Shown here: positions 24,913 to 37,046 of the stretch, piece after piece | Position numbering within the stretch: the first letter of the stretch is position 1 | Layout of the letters: every line of letters begins with the position of its first letter | Assembly (NCBI GenBank): GCA_023957835.1 | Contig: JAMLGP010000001.1 | Coordinates: 985,575 to 1,049,574 of the forward strand | DNA length: 64,000 nucleotides | Direction: 5' to 3' | From: Homoserinimonas sp. | Lineage (GTDB): Bacteria; Actinomycetota; Actinomycetes; Actinomycetales; Microbacteriaceae | Translations under genes and position numbers: made by a program | Notes under the pieces: model-generated | What the model saw: only the letters and a program-made list of their open reading frames with translations | Told to the model about the DNA's origin: nothing | The model's database searches: none

Positions 24913-26104
24913 CAGTCGTGTCCGCTTCTCCTTCGGTCAAGTCCGCACGGTGGACTTCGCCGAGGTTCCTTGAGTCCAGCCAGCCTTCGGGAAGGGCCGT
25001 CCGCTTAGGGTGTCCGGCTCGTCCCCTGGGTCCCTCCGCATCTTCTCCGGGATATGGCGCGTCCCAGTCGAGCTCGCCGAGCAGATCGTCCATTTGCTGA
25101 AAACTCTCGACCCTCGCCAGTCCGCTTCTGATTTCGCTGCCGGCCGGGTAACCCTTGAGGTACCAGGAGACGTGCTTTCGAATGTCTTTGCAGGCCCACT
25201 CCTCGCCGCTTTGATCTTCGGTAGCGAAGAACTCTGCAAGCAGTTCGGCATGACGCCGCAAAGTTGCCGCCGCAACACCCAGCGTCGGTTTCGCCTGGCG
25301 CAGGGCAGCATCCTCTGCGCTGATCTCTCCGCTTTTGAACTGGAAGGCGGCGAGCAAATCGCCGAACAGCCAGGGTCTGCCAAGGCAGCCTCGCCCGACA
25401 ACCACTCCGTCGCAGCCAGTCTCATCGATCATGCGAATGGCATCCGCCCCGCTCCAGATGTCGCCATTGCCGAGAACCGGCACATCGCTAATCGACGCCT
25501 TGAGCGTGGAAATCGCGCTCCAGTCCGCCTGGCCGCTGTAGAACTCGCTCGCCGTCCTCGCATGCAGTGCAATGCTCGCAACTCCGGCTCCGCTCGCGAT
25601 TCGACCGGCCTCAAGATAAGTGAGGTGATCGGAATCGATCCCCTTGCGCATTTTTATTGTCAGCGGCACTGCCCCAGCAGCTTTGACAGCGGCCTCAACA
25701 ATTTCGCGAAACAGATCTAGCTTCCAGGGCAGGGCCGCTCCGCCGCCTTTGCGGGTGACTTTCGGCACGGGACAACCGAAATTGAGGTCGATATGATCGG
25801 CACGATCCTCCGCGACGAGCATGGTTACGGCCTCGGAGATTACCGCAGGATCGACCCCGTAGAGCTGGATGCTGCGAGGAGTTTCGGATTCGTGGTGCCT
25901 GATGAGCCGCATGGTCTTCTCGCTGCGCTCGACAAGAGCGCGACTCGTGATCATCTCGCTCACATAAAGCCCCGCTCCGAATTCGCGGCAAAGCCGCCTG
26001 AAGGCGGTGTTCGTGATTCCCGCCATCGGGGCGAGCACGACCGGTACCTCCAGGCTGATCGGACCGAGCTTAAGTGCCGGTCCCGTCGCGGCGAGAGTTG
26101 TCAT
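24905..26104 (-). CDS. dusB: tRNA-dihydrouridine synthase
   Basis: FMN enzyme reducing uridine to dihydrouridine in tRNA D-loops (399 aa). Motifs: VVLAPMAGITNTAFRRLCREFG at the start, HIDLNFGCPVPKVTRKGGG with the catalytic cysteine, TIKMRKGID and GNGDIWSGADA for FMN phosphate, and GVVVGRGCLGRPWLF. The C-terminus is longer than E. coli DusB and ends in an acidic/hydrophilic tail (EGPRGRAGHPKRTALPEGWLDSRNLGE), typical for actinobacterial members that overlap dgt. Confidence 0.94.
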   Translation of the reverse strand: MTTLAATGPALKLGPISLEVPVVLAPMAGITNTAFRRLCREFGAGLYVSEMITSRALVERSEKTMRLIRHHESETPRSIQLYGVDPAVISEAVTMLVAEDRADHIDLNFGCPVPKVTRKGGGAALPWKLDLFREIVEAAVKAAGAVPLTIKMRKGIDSDHLTYLEAGRIASGAGVASIALHARTASEFYSGQADWSAISTLKASISDVPVLGNGDIWSGADAIRMIDETGCDGVVVGRGCLGRPWLFGDLLAAFQFKSGEISAEDAALRQAKPTLGVAAATLRRHAELLAEFFATEDQSGEEWACKDIRKHVSWYLKGYPAGSEIRSGLARVESFQQMDDLLGELDWDAPYPGEDAEGPRGRAGHPKRTALPEGWLDSRNLGEVHRADLTEGEADTTGG

Positions 26105-26239
26105 CGCTTAGATTCTCCCAGATAGCCGACGATTGGCTTACGGGACCGTCTTCCGCTGATGGAATCTCGCAGAAACCGTCTGCACAAACTCCGGCTTCCT
26201 GATCGCCGACCATTTCAAGGCGGAACTCGGTACGCTCGC

Positions 26240-26902
26240 TCACTTCGCGACCGCCTCGGAATCCCGATCCGAGCTGACTTGCTCGAAGGCGGCTGCAAAC
26301 ACGGAAGCATCCTGCGCTCCGGAGATCCCGTACTTTCCGTCAATCACGAAGAAGGGAACTCCGCGGATGCCGTACTCGTCGGCCTGCCTCTTGTCTGCAT
26401 CCACTTCGGGCAGGAATTCATGGGTCGTAAGCGCCTTTACAGCCGCAGCGCGATCCAGTCCGATCTCTTCGGCGAGATCTGCAAGATCCTCGATTCGGCC
26501 GACGTGCCTTCCTTCAACGAAGTAGGCGCTAAACAGCCGCTCCTTCATGTCGAGCTGGCGACCGTGAGCTTTGGCGAAGTGAATTAGCTCGTGAGCCAGG
26601 ACGGTATTGGTGTGCTTCAGAGCCGGGTAGTCGTAATCGAGCCCCACGTCTTTGGCGATTCCGGTGACGCGCTTAAGCATTTCACCTACCCTCTCGCGCG
26701 AGATCCCCTTGTGGCCGACCAGGAAGTCGGTCTCGGTCCCTTCAAAGTCAACCGGAGTATCCGGAGCGAGCTCGAACGAGTGGTATTCGATCTCCACCGG
26801 ACCGCCGAATTGCGCAACCCCGGCTTCGAGCTTGCGTTTGCCGATGTAGCACCACGGGCACGCAATATCTGACCAGACGTCTACCTTGATTGATTCGCTC
26901 AC
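26240..26902 (-). CDS. DsbA-family oxidoreductase (FrnE-like)
   Basis: Thioredoxin-fold protein of 220 aa without a signal peptide, so cytoplasmic. Redox motif CPWC at residues 15-18 followed by YIGKRKLEAG; the family's YHSFELAPD and the late cis-proline segment YGIRGVPFFVIDGKYGISGAQ are present. FrnE relatives were described in polyketide synthesis and as general disulfide oxidoreductases in stress-resistant bacteria; the role here is unknown. GTG start. Sits between dusB and glyS with clear gaps on both sides (135 and 49 bases). Confidence 0.9.
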   Translation of the reverse strand: MSESIKVDVWSDIACPWCYIGKRKLEAGVAQFGGPVEIEYHSFELAPDTPVDFEGTETDFLVGHKGISRERVGEMLKRVTGIAKDVGLDYDYPALKHTNTVLAHELIHFAKAHGRQLDMKERLFSAYFVEGRHVGRIEDLADLAEEIGLDRAAAVKALTTHEFLPEVDADKRQADEYGIRGVPFFVIDGKYGISGAQDASVFAAAFEQVSSDRDSEAVAK

Positions 26903-26951
26903 ACTTTTTCCAACCGCTCATGACCCGTGCAAATTCCCGCGGAATTGCGAG

Positions 26952-28337
26952 TCAGGCGCCGAGTAGCTGTTCGGCTAGATAGCCCTGCAGCTTGTCGAGC
27001 GAGACCCGCTCCTGAGTCATAGAATCGCGTTCCCGAACCGTGACAGCCTGATCCTCGAGGGTGTCGAAGTCGACGGTTATTGCGAACGGAGTGCCGATTT
27101 CGTCCTGACGGCGGTAGCGCCTGCCGATTGCCCCGGCGTCATCGAACTCAATATTCCAGTTCGCGCGAAGTTTCGCTGCAAGATCCTTTGCAAGCGGAGA
27201 AAGTTCTTCGTTGCGCGAGAGCGGCAGTACGGCAGCCTTTACCGGTGCGAGCCTGCGATCGAGCCTGAGCACTGTGCGCTTGTCAACTCCGCCCTTCGTA
27301 TTTGGAGCTTCATCCTCGTGATAAGCATCTACCAGGAACGCCATCATCGAGCGAGTCAGTCCTACTGCCGGTTCGATTACGAACGGTGTCCAGCGCTCGT
27401 TCTTGCTCTGATCGAAATAAGACAGCTCCGTTCCGGAGTGCTCGCTGTGGGTTGAGAGATCGAAGTCGGTGCGATTGGCCACTCCCTCAAGCTCGCCCCA
27501 CTCACTTCCGGTGAACTGAAATCGATACTCGATATCCACGGTTCGCTTCGAATAATGGGAAAGCTTTTCTTTGGGGTGCTCGTAGAGTCTCAGGTTCTCC
27601 GGATTGATCCCAAGGTCGGTGTACCACCGCATCCGCTCGTCGATCCAATACTGGTGCCAGGTCTCATCGGTTCCTGGTTCTACGAAGAACTCCATTTCCA
27701 TTTGCTCGAACTCGCGAGTTCTAAAAATGAAATTGCCGGGGGTGATCTCGTTTCGGAAGCTCTTTCCGACCTGGGCAATTCCGAACGGCGGTTTCATTCG
27801 CGCCGCGCCAAGAACGTTGTTGAAGTTCACAAAAATGCCCTGAGCCGTCTCCGGCCGCAGGTAGTGCATTCCGCTCTCATCCTCGATCGGACCGAGGTAG
27901 GTCTTGAGCATCATCTGGAAGTCTCTGGGTTCAGTCCATTGACCCCGAGTTCCGCAATTCGGGCAAACGATGTCGGCGAGACCGTTTTCGGGCTTTCTGC
28001 CCTTCTTCTCCTCGAACGCCTCTTCGAGGTGATCGGCCCGGAATCTGCGGTGGCAGTGCAGACACTCGGTGAGCGGATCGGTGAACGCGCTTACGTGACC
28101 GGAGGCGACCCAAACCTGTCGAGGCTGAATAATCGCGGAGTCGAGTCCCACCACGTCATCCCTCGAAGTAACCATCGAGCGCCACCACTGGCGCTTGATG
28201 TTCTCCTTGAGTTCCACCCCGAGCGGCCCGTAGTCCCAGGCAGAGCGGGAACCTCCGTAAATTTCCCCCGCCTGAAAGACAAATCCGCGGCGCTTGGCCA
28301 GCGAAATTACGGCATCGAGGTCTGAGGCGGTGGCCAA
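26952..28337 (-). CDS. glyS: glycyl-tRNA synthetase (dimeric, class IIa)
   Basis: Charges tRNA-Gly. The 461-aa alpha2 form is the type used by Actinobacteria and eukaryotes rather than the E. coli alpha/beta type. Visible: [26 protein letters not shown] at the N-terminus, the zinc-like CLHC and CPNC pairs (near residues 87-130), motif 2 [25 protein letters not shown] and motif 3 [16 protein letters not shown]. The C-terminal anticodon-binding domain is complete. TTG start with GGAG eight bases upstream. Confidence 0.96.
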   Translation of the reverse strand: MATASDLDAVISLAKRRGFVFQAGEIYGGSRSAWDYGPLGVELKENIKRQWWRSMVTSRDDVVGLDSAIIQPRQVWVASGHVSAFTDPLTECLHCHRRFRADHLEEAFEEKKGRKPENGLADIVCPNCGTRGQWTEPRDFQMMLKTYLGPIEDESGMHYLRPETAQGIFVNFNNVLGAARMKPPFGIAQVGKSFRNEITPGNFIFRTREFEQMEMEFFVEPGTDETWHQYWIDERMRWYTDLGINPENLRLYEHPKEKLSHYSKRTVDIEYRFQFTGSEWGELEGVANRTDFDLSTHSEHSGTELSYFDQSKNERWTPFVIEPAVGLTRSMMAFLVDAYHEDEAPNTKGGVDKRTVLRLDRRLAPVKAAVLPLSRNEELSPLAKDLAAKLRANWNIEFDDAGAIGRRYRRQDEIGTPFAITVDFDTLEDQAVTVRERDSMTQERVSLDKLQGYLAEQLLGA

Positions 28338-28477
28338 GGTTCAACTCCAGTGGGTCAGCCGGGAAGCCCGGTCGGCAGTGAGTTCAAGTTTATTGCCGTA
28401 ATAGGCCTTGAGCGTCGAAGGCTCGGGAGCTAGCGACTCGATTCAAGTCCGTGTCTGTTTACTCGAAGCCGAATCGA

Positions 28478-29293
28478 CTAGTTCGAAGGGCTGTCTGCCG
28501 CTCCCCCGAAGCGCCGGTTTCTGGATGCGAATACCCCCACGGCTTCCCAAAGATGCTCTCGATTGAAATCCGGCCAAAGAGTGTCGAGAAATACCATCTC
28601 GGCGTAGGCACTTTGCCAGAGCAGGAAATTGCTCGTTCTCTGCTCCCCGGAGCTTCTGACAAAAAGGTCAACGTCCGGCAGCGCGGGTTGGTAAAGGCGG
28701 CTCTGCAGCGTCCGCTCTGAGATTCCGGACGGATTGAGATTCCCGGTCGCTGCCTCTTCGGCGATCTTGCGAACCGCATCAACGAGCTCGAGTCGCCCGC
28801 CGTAGTTTACGCACATGGTCAGGTCGAGGACGGTGTTGTGCTCAGTCAGTTTCTCGGCGAACTTCAACTCGGAAATCACCGACCTCCAGAGTTTCGGCTC
28901 CCGGCCCGCCCAGCGAATTCGAACACCCCATTCGTTCAACTGGTCGCGTCGGCGGTGCAGCACCTCGCGATTGAATCCCATGAGGAACTTCACTTCTGCC
29001 GGTGATCTCGACCAGTTTTCGGTTGAGAAGGCGTATACGCTCAAGTGCCGGATGCCGATCTGGATGGCTCCGGCGACTACATCAAGCAGCGCGGCTTCTC
29101 CTGCGCGATGGCCTTCAATTCTCGTGAGCCCTCTCTTATTTGCCCATCTGCCGTTGCCGTCCATAACAATCGCAACGTGCTTCGGCACGAGCTTTTCGGC
29201 GAACTTCGGCGGGTATTTTCCGGTCCAGTCAATGGGTCGAAAGTCTTCGGAGTCCCGGTGCGTCTTTTCAGCCAACCTGCGCCCCCCGATCAA
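28478..29293 (-). CDS. uppS: isoprenyl transferase (undecaprenyl diphosphate synthase family)
   Basis: Cis-prenyltransferase (271 aa) that builds the polyprenyl carrier lipid for cell-wall synthesis. Signature [18 protein letters not shown] with catalytic Asp45, [18 protein letters not shown] and the C-terminal [26 protein letters not shown] are present; the usual RTSGE appears as RSSGE. TTG start overlaps the recO end by 26 bases, so the two are co-translated. Confidence 0.95.
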   Translation of the reverse strand: MIGGRRLAEKTHRDSEDFRPIDWTGKYPPKFAEKLVPKHVAIVMDGNGRWANKRGLTRIEGHRAGEAALLDVVAGAIQIGIRHLSVYAFSTENWSRSPAEVKFLMGFNREVLHRRRDQLNEWGVRIRWAGREPKLWRSVISELKFAEKLTEHNTVLDLTMCVNYGGRLELVDAVRKIAEEAATGNLNPSGISERTLQSRLYQPALPDVDLFVRSSGEQRTSNFLLWQSAYAEMVFLDTLWPDFNREHLWEAVGVFASRNRRFGGAADSPSN

Positions 29294-30005
29294 CGTGCTC
29301 GAGAGAGCGCAGTCCTCGCTCCAGGTGGAACTGGGTGTAAGCGGCGATCACCCCGCTTGCCTGGCCTCTGGCTTTTCTGCCGGAAGCATCTGCCCTTTCC
29401 CAGTTTCCGGCCAGCAGCGCTTCGAGCAGGTCGAGAGTTTCAGGGTCCAGTCGTGGCGAGCCTGGCGGCGCCACGGCATCCGAAACCATTCCCCCCATCT
29501 GCACGACGAATGCGGAGTGCGGACCCGGTGCTCCGGTAACGGCACAGGCGCCGAAGCTCGGGGCCCAGCCTGCGATTGACAGCGATCGAAGCAGATACGA
29601 ATCCAGAATGAGCCCCGAAGGATGCTCCTGCCGCGCGAGAGATCGCAATCCGCCGACCAGCAGAAGATACTGCTCGGCAGAACCCGCGTCTTCTGTGACT
29701 TTGTCTGCCGTCTCGACCATGACGTTTGCGGCCGTGTAGCTCGAATAGTCTGCCGAAATATCAGCCCCGTAAGAGCCGAGGGTTTCGGCCTGAGTAATAA
29801 CGTCGAGGGTTCTGCCTTTGTAGAGCTGCACGTCGGCAACCATGAACGGTTCGAGCCTTGAGCCGAACTTCGAGGAGGTTCGTCGAACCCCCTTCGCCAC
29901 CGCTCTGATCTTGCCGTGGGACCGGCTGAGCATGGTCACGATTCGATCCGCCTCACCGAGCTTGTGAGTGCGCAGAATGACCGCTTCATCTCGATACACC
30001 GGCAC
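29268..30005 (-). CDS. recO: DNA repair protein RecO
   Basis: Recombination mediator that helps load RecA at gaps (245 aa). OB-fold N-terminus [48 protein letters not shown] is typical, followed by the helical domain. The four-cysteine zinc site found in many RecO proteins is not present: only one cysteine remains in the GACAVTG region. GTG start is preceded by GATAAT at six bases. Conserved neighbour of leuA and uppS in Actinobacteria, here separated from leuA by one plus-strand gene. Confidence 0.93.
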   Translation of the reverse strand: MPVYRDEAVILRTHKLGEADRIVTMLSRSHGKIRAVAKGVRRTSSKFGSRLEPFMVADVQLYKGRTLDVITQAETLGSYGADISADYSSYTAANVMVETADKVTEDAGSAEQYLLLVGGLRSLARQEHPSGLILDSYLLRSLSIAGWAPSFGACAVTGAPGPHSAFVVQMGGMVSDAVAPPGSPRLDPETLDLLEALLAGNWERADASGRKARGQASGVIAAYTQFHLERGLRSLEHVDRGAQVG

Positions 30006-30011
30006 CCTTCG

Positions 30012-30017
30012 ATTATC
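30012..30017 (-). promoter_or_regulatory. putative leaderless -10 element of recO (divergent with PPOX-like gene)
   Basis: Minus-strand GATAAT, then six bases (cgaagg), then the recO GTG at 30005. The same bases read on the plus strand as GATTAT (30011-30016), seven bases before an in-frame ATG at 30024 of the divergent gene, so both genes may use the same short palindrome-like element. Confidence 0.45.
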
Positions 30018-30074
30018 CGATGGATGCGAGTTGGTCGCCTGAGCCTTGCCGTGCAGTTCGACCAGAATGGTTCA

Positions 30075-32591
<2,517 letters not shown>

Positions 32592-32604
32592 CAACTAAGG
32601 AGAA

Positions 32605-32646
32605 TCAGGCCCGAGAGCACGGAGTAAGAATAACACGGTGTTGCAT
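32605..32646 (-). CDS. putative leuA leader peptide (13 aa)
   Basis: Short ORF MQHRVILTPCSRA ending 14 bases before the leader hairpin and about 90 bases before leuA. It carries consecutive Val-Ile-Leu codons (GTT ATT CTT), suggestive of sensing branched-chain aminoacyl-tRNA. ATG follows gcggaataacc, a weak ribosome-binding site, and a TACTAT -10 candidate lies at 32668-32673. Leader-peptide control of leuA has been proposed for other Actinobacteria; whether this ORF is translated is unknown. Confidence 0.4.
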   Translation of the reverse strand: MQHRVILTPCSRA

Positions 32647-32774
32647 GGTTATTCCGCGCGGTAGGCCATAGTATCTGTGCAACAGGATCAGTGAGTCACT
32701 GAACGGTGAGACACCCCTGGTAGTCCCTGAAAAAACAGACCGGGTGAATAGCTTCACCAACACAGGAGGATCAG

Positions 32775-34319
32775 GTGTTGAAGCAACGCCAGAAGAACCG
32801 CGCGTTTTCGCGCACTGCGGCTCTTATCGCCGTAGCCAGTGCCTCGGCGATTTCGCTGAGCTCATGTCTGCCGATCGGCCTGCCTTCGGGCTCACCGCCG
32901 GTGGACTTTAAAGGAGTCCAATCGGCGACCATTCAGATTCAGGCGCAGGGTACCTTCATTCCAATGGGCACTCTTCAGCCTTCTGAGACAGCCGCACGCG
33001 GCTCTGGATTCATAGTCGACTCAAGCGGAATTGCCGTCACTAACAACCACGTCGTTGTCGGTGCGGGAACTCTGAAGGTATGGATCGGCGGAGACACTTC
33101 GAAGCAGTACAACGCTAAAGTCCTCGGCGCTTCGGAGTGCCTCGACCTGGCCGTCATCCAGATAGACCAGGGAACATACCCATACATGGCCTGGCACTCC
33201 GGCAATATCGAAACTGCACTGGACGTATATTCGGCGGGATTCCCTCTCGGGGACCCCAACTTCACCATGACCCGCGGAATTGTCTCAAAGGCAGATGTGC
33301 CGCAAAACGACTCCTGGGCGTCTCTGGATCACGTCATTGAGCACGACGCTAGAATTCGCGGTGGTAACTCCGGCGGACCGCTGGTCGATGCAGAAGGTAA
33401 AGTCGTCGGCGTCAACTACGCGGGCCGGGACGACCTCGACTACAACTACGCCATTCACCGCGACCAGGTGCTTCCGGTACTGAAGGATCTTCGTGACGGC
33501 AAGACTGTATTGTCACTCGGTATCAACGCTCAGGCGATGATGCCGGAGAGTGACGGCACTCCAAACGGAATCTGGATCGAATCGGTTGCGGCCGGTGGTC
33601 CCGCTGACAAAGCGGGAATCGAACCGGGCGACGTACTCATCTCCATGGGAGGTGTGGGGATGGCCCGAGACGGCAGCCTCGCCGACTACTGCCAGGTTCT
33701 CAAGACCCAGGGCGCAGAGGCCACGATCGATTTTGAGATCTACCGCCCGAGCGAAGGTTCGGTGTACAAGGGCCAGTTCAACGGAAAGGAGATCCAGCTG
33801 GTCTCCGGTGGAAGCGCCCCGGTTCCGACCGACCCGGGAAGCAACTCGAGCTTCGTCACCGTAACTGACAACTCTGGATCAGTCAGCGTTAGCGTCCCGT
33901 CAAGCTGGAACCAGGTCGATGGCCAGAGCTTCCAGGTTGAATCCGGCGCGACTTACTACAGTGTGACCGCCTCGCCGGATCTTGCGTCTTCAACCTCATC
34001 CTGGGGAACACCTTCGGTTCAGGTTGCCGCCAGTCCGGAAATGGTCGGGACTGATCCGTCGGTGATTATTTCCAACTACAAGGCGAACAACGGCACGATG
34101 TGCACCGTCTCAAACGAAGGCCCGTACGATGACGGCTGGTACGCCGGGCAGTTCGTTTACTTCACCAATTGCGGTGGAACGAGCACCGAGGTTGCAGTCG
34201 TGGCCGGAACTGACACGGCCAGGACTCACTTAATGATCGTTTTCGTTCAGATGGTGACGGATACGGACAAGAGCGCAGTCCTTGACAGTATTTTGGGAAG
34301 CTTCCAGGCGAGCTTCTAG
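32775..34319 (+). CDS. HtrA-like trypsin/PDZ serine protease, predicted lipoprotein
   Basis: Secreted, membrane-tethered protease (514 aa). Signal peptide with lipobox LSSC (Cys31), trypsin-fold domain with His92 (TNNHVV), Asp124 (CLDLAVI) and Ser199 (GNSGGPLVD), then one PDZ domain at about 245-335 (GIWIESVAAGGPADKAGIEPGDVLISMGG). Residues ~345-514 are an extra Ser/Thr/Asn-rich domain (SVSVPSSWNQVDGQ onward) with a cysteine pair near 455 and 475, reminiscent of DUF1795-like modules on actinobacterial secreted proteins; not certain. GTG start with a perfect aggagg five bases upstream. Probably envelope protein quality control or processing. Confidence 0.9.
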   Translation: MLKQRQKNRAFSRTAALIAVASASAISLSSCLPIGLPSGSPPVDFKGVQSATIQIQAQGTFIPMGTLQPSETAARGSGFIVDSSGIAVTNNHVVVGAGTLKVWIGGDTSKQYNAKVLGASECLDLAVIQIDQGTYPYMAWHSGNIETALDVYSAGFPLGDPNFTMTRGIVSKADVPQNDSWASLDHVIEHDARIRGGNSGGPLVDAEGKVVGVNYAGRDDLDYNYAIHRDQVLPVLKDLRDGKTVLSLGINAQAMMPESDGTPNGIWIESVAAGGPADKAGIEPGDVLISMGGVGMARDGSLADYCQVLKTQGAEATIDFEIYRPSEGSVYKGQFNGKEIQLVSGGSAPVPTDPGSNSSFVTVTDNSGSVSVSVPSSWNQVDGQSFQVESGATYYSVTASPDLASSTSSWGTPSVQVAASPEMVGTDPSVIISNYKANNGTMCTVSNEGPYDDGWYAGQFVYFTNCGGTSTEVAVVAGTDTARTHLMIVFVQMVTDTDKSAVLDSILGSFQASF

Positions 34320-34336
34320 AATTCGAAGCGTTCTGG

Positions 34337-34367
34337 AGTGGCCGACCGGCCTTGCTGGTCGGCCACT
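34337..34367 (+). terminator. hairpin terminator after HtrA-like gene
   Basis: Perfect 11-base arms agtggccgacc (34337-34347) and ggtcggccact (34357-34367) with a nine-base loop, 17 bases past the stop. The T content downstream is low (ggtcattta). It lies between converging genes and may stop era-operon readthrough as well. Confidence 0.65.
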
Positions 34368-34420
34368 GGTCATTTAGCGCGTCGCTGCGCCTGAGTTGTC
34401 CAGAAGTCGCCCAGGATCCT

Positions 34421-35314
34421 CTAGAACCCGAGTTTGGACAGGTTCTTGGGATCGCGCTGCCAGTCTTTGGCGACTTTGACCCTTAACGACAGGAATACTT
34501 TGCGCCCAAGCAAAGGTTCGATCGAGGCTCTGGCTAAAGACCCTATTTCGCCGAGTTTTGCCCCCTTGTGGCCGATAATGATTCCCTTCTGGCTTTCCCG
34601 CTCCACCCAGAGATTCGCATAGACCTCGGTGAGTTCCTGATCGTCCCGCTCAATCAGGTCATCTACCGTTACTGCAATCGAATGGGGCAACTCGTCAGTT
34701 ACTCCGTGAAGTGCAGCTTCCCTGATTAGCTCGGCTATTCGGGACTCAATGCTCTCCTCGGTATGCATTTCGCTCGGATAGAGCGGCTCAGATTCCGGCA
34801 AGAGCTTTATCAACTCTCCGGCAAGCAATTCAATCTGGTCTCCGGTTCGAGCCGATACCGGGATTACGAGATCCCAGTCTCGAAGCCTGGACACCGCAAG
34901 AAGTTGACTAGCGATCTCCGCCTTCGATGCCTGATCCGCCTTGGTGACAATTGCGGCAAGTTTGGCGCCGGGGTTCAGATCCAGCTGCTGGCTGATGAAA
35001 CGGTCTCCGGGGCCGAGTTTCTCTTTGGCAGGGATGCAAAAGCAAATCACGTCTACTTCAGCGAGATTCTCTTTGACTACTTCGTTGAGCCGTTCTCCGA
35101 GAAGGGTCCTAGGCCGATGCATTCCGGGAGTGTCAACCAGAACCAGTTGCCCGTCCTTTCGGCTAACGATTCCCCTGATTGCTCGCCTCGTGGTTTGCGG
35201 CTTGTCGCTCGTAATGGCGATCTTCTCGCCAACCAGGGCATTGGTCAAAGTCGACTTGCCAACATTTGGCCTGCCAACGAAAGTGGCAAAGCCAGACCTG
35301 AAGCTCTTGCTCAA
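34421..35314 (-). CDS. era: GTPase Era
   Basis: Ribosome-assembly GTPase binding the 3' end of 16S rRNA (297 aa). G1 GRPNVGKS (14-21), the KPQTT switch I segment, G3 DTPG (61-64) and the C-terminal KH domain with ESQKGIIIGHKGAKL are all present. The G4 motif reads TKAD (124-127) rather than NKxD. TTG start overlaps the CBS-protein stop in a TTGA junction. Last gene of the hrcA cluster. Confidence 0.95.
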   Translation of the reverse strand: MSKSFRSGFATFVGRPNVGKSTLTNALVGEKIAITSDKPQTTRRAIRGIVSRKDGQLVLVDTPGMHRPRTLLGERLNEVVKENLAEVDVICFCIPAKEKLGPGDRFISQQLDLNPGAKLAAIVTKADQASKAEIASQLLAVSRLRDWDLVIPVSARTGDQIELLAGELIKLLPESEPLYPSEMHTEESIESRIAELIREAALHGVTDELPHSIAVTVDDLIERDDQELTEVYANLWVERESQKGIIIGHKGAKLGEIGSLARASIEPLLGRKVFLSLRVKVAKDWQRDPKNLSKLGF

Positions 35315-36582
35315 TCTTCCTTCGCCACTTCCTGGCCATCGGGGGCAACTGCTTCGACAATCACCGTCTTCAATCGCGTCCCGTGAGCTTCGATACGCTC
35401 GGCAGTCAACCTGATCCCTGAAGTCTCAACACTAGAACCCGGCTGTGGAAACCTGCCCAGTTCCTTGACCAGCAGACCTCCCACAGTGTCCACATCCTCG
35501 TCTTCAAGCTCAAGATCGAAGAGGTCACCCAGTTCGTCAATCGGAAGCCTCGCACTTACCCGGAACTTGCCTTCTTCAATCGCCTGAACTTCAACCGGAC
35601 CCCGATCGTACTCGTCGGAAATTTCACCTACCAGCTCTTCGATCACATCTTCCATAGTGACCAATCCGGCTATTCCGCCATACTCGTCAATAACCATCGC
35701 CAGATGGTTGGACTGAGACTGCATTTGCCGAAGCAGGTCATCGACCTTTTGCGATTCGGGAACGTACACAGCGGGTCTTGAAAGCTTCTCTACCGGAGCG
35801 GACCGATCCTCTGACTCAAAGAGATGTCTGGAAACATCCCTCAGATACAAAACGCCGACCACTTCATCCGCGTCCTCGCCGACCACCGGCATTCTGGAAA
35901 TACCGTGCTTTAGGAACAGAGCCATCGCTTCCTGCACAGCTGTGCCGGCTTCGACCGTGACCATATCGGTGCGAGGCACCATGACTTCGCGAACAACCGT
36001 GTCATTGAACTCGAAAATCGAGTGAATCAGTTCCCGATCGTCTTCCTCCAAAACGTCCATTTCGGTCGCTTCGTCGACCATGCTCAGCAACTGCTCCTCT
36101 GAAGAGAAGGAGATGTTCCGAGGCTTTCCGGGAATAACTCGATCACCGAAGGCTACAAGTGCAGAAGCAATCGGACCAAGCAGGAGACGACAGGCCCGGA
36201 TTAGCCTCGCACTCCACTTGACTACTCCTTCGGCGTGAAATCGCCCAAAAGCCCTCGGACTGGATCCAACCAGGACGAATGAAACCAGAGTCATTATCAA
36301 CGCTGAAGCAAGCAGAGCCCACCACCAGTCGAGACGGTAGGCGAGCGTGAGGGTGACGAGTACTGCTGCAGTGGTTTCCGCGACAACTCGGACGAAGTTT
36401 GCGGCGTTACTGTGAGCGCTTATGTCCCCGGCTATGGCCTTCAATGATCCGGATGCCCGGCTCGACTCTGCGAGCTCCAGCAGGTTCGACCTGGACAGGA
36501 CTCCCAGAGCGGAGTCGGCTGCCGCGAGCCAGCCGCCAATACCGACAAGGGCTACGGCGGAAATGCCCATGACGAAGATCAT
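35311..36582 (-). CDS. hemolysin-family (DUF21-CBS-CorC_HlyC) membrane protein
   Basis: A 423-aa protein with an N-terminal DUF21 membrane domain (about four helices to residue 140), a tandem CBS pair (about 200-320, [14 protein letters not shown] and [29 protein letters not shown]) and a C-terminal CorC/HlyC transporter-associated domain. Relatives are implicated in Mg2+/Co2+ efflux; the hemolysin label is historical. Conserved between ybeY and era in Actinobacteria and overlaps both neighbours by four bases. Confidence 0.93.
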   Translation of the reverse strand: MIFVMGISAVALVGIGGWLAAADSALGVLSRSNLLELAESSRASGSLKAIAGDISAHSNAANFVRVVAETTAAVLVTLTLAYRLDWWWALLASALIMTLVSFVLVGSSPRAFGRFHAEGVVKWSARLIRACRLLLGPIASALVAFGDRVIPGKPRNISFSSEEQLLSMVDEATEMDVLEEDDRELIHSIFEFNDTVVREVMVPRTDMVTVEAGTAVQEAMALFLKHGISRMPVVGEDADEVVGVLYLRDVSRHLFESEDRSAPVEKLSRPAVYVPESQKVDDLLRQMQSQSNHLAMVIDEYGGIAGLVTMEDVIEELVGEISDEYDRGPVEVQAIEEGKFRVSARLPIDELGDLFDLELEDEDVDTVGGLLVKELGRFPQPGSSVETSGIRLTAERIEAHGTRLKTVIVEAVAPDGQEVAKED

Positions 36583-37046
36583 TTAGAGCTTCTTCGCTCG
36601 ATTTCAGCAAAAGCAGTCAGAATTTCACGCTGCAGCCCGAACATCTCCGCTTCCTCTTCGGGAGTCGCGTGATCAAAGCCGAGCAGGTGCAGCAGGCCGT
36701 GGCAGGTCAGCAGAAGCAGCTCGTCCTGGGCACCGTGCCCCGCAGCTTCCGCCTGAACTGAAGCAACCTGGGGACAAAGGACGATATCGCCAAGAAGGCC
36801 CGCCGGAGTAATCGCGTCCTCACTGCCGGGCCTGAGCTCATCCATCGGAAAACTGAGGACGTCTGTCGGACCGGGTTCGTCCATCCACTCGACGTGCAAT
36901 TGTTCCATTGCCGCTTCATCAACGAGCACAATGCTCAGGTCCGCTTCCGGATTAACAAACAGCCGGTCCAGCGCAAACGCGGCAAGTCTCTGCAGGACCG
37001 ATTCGTCCAGGCTCACTCCGGATTCGTTGTTGAGTTCGATGCTCAT
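36579..37046 (-). CDS. ybeY: endoribonuclease YbeY (16S rRNA maturation)
   Basis: Metallo-RNase of 155 aa for 16S rRNA 3' processing and ribosome quality control. The zinc motif HGLLHLLGFDH gives ligands His116, His120 and His126; TDVLSFPMDE and LLGDIVLCP are the other conserved blocks. Overlaps phoH upstream and the CBS protein downstream by four bases each. Confidence 0.95.
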   Translation of the reverse strand: MSIELNNESGVSLDESVLQRLAAFALDRLFVNPEADLSIVLVDEAAMEQLHVEWMDEPGPTDVLSFPMDELRPGSEDAITPAGLLGDIVLCPQVASVQAEAAGHGAQDELLLLTCHGLLHLLGFDHATPEEEAEMFGLQREILTAFAEIERRSSK

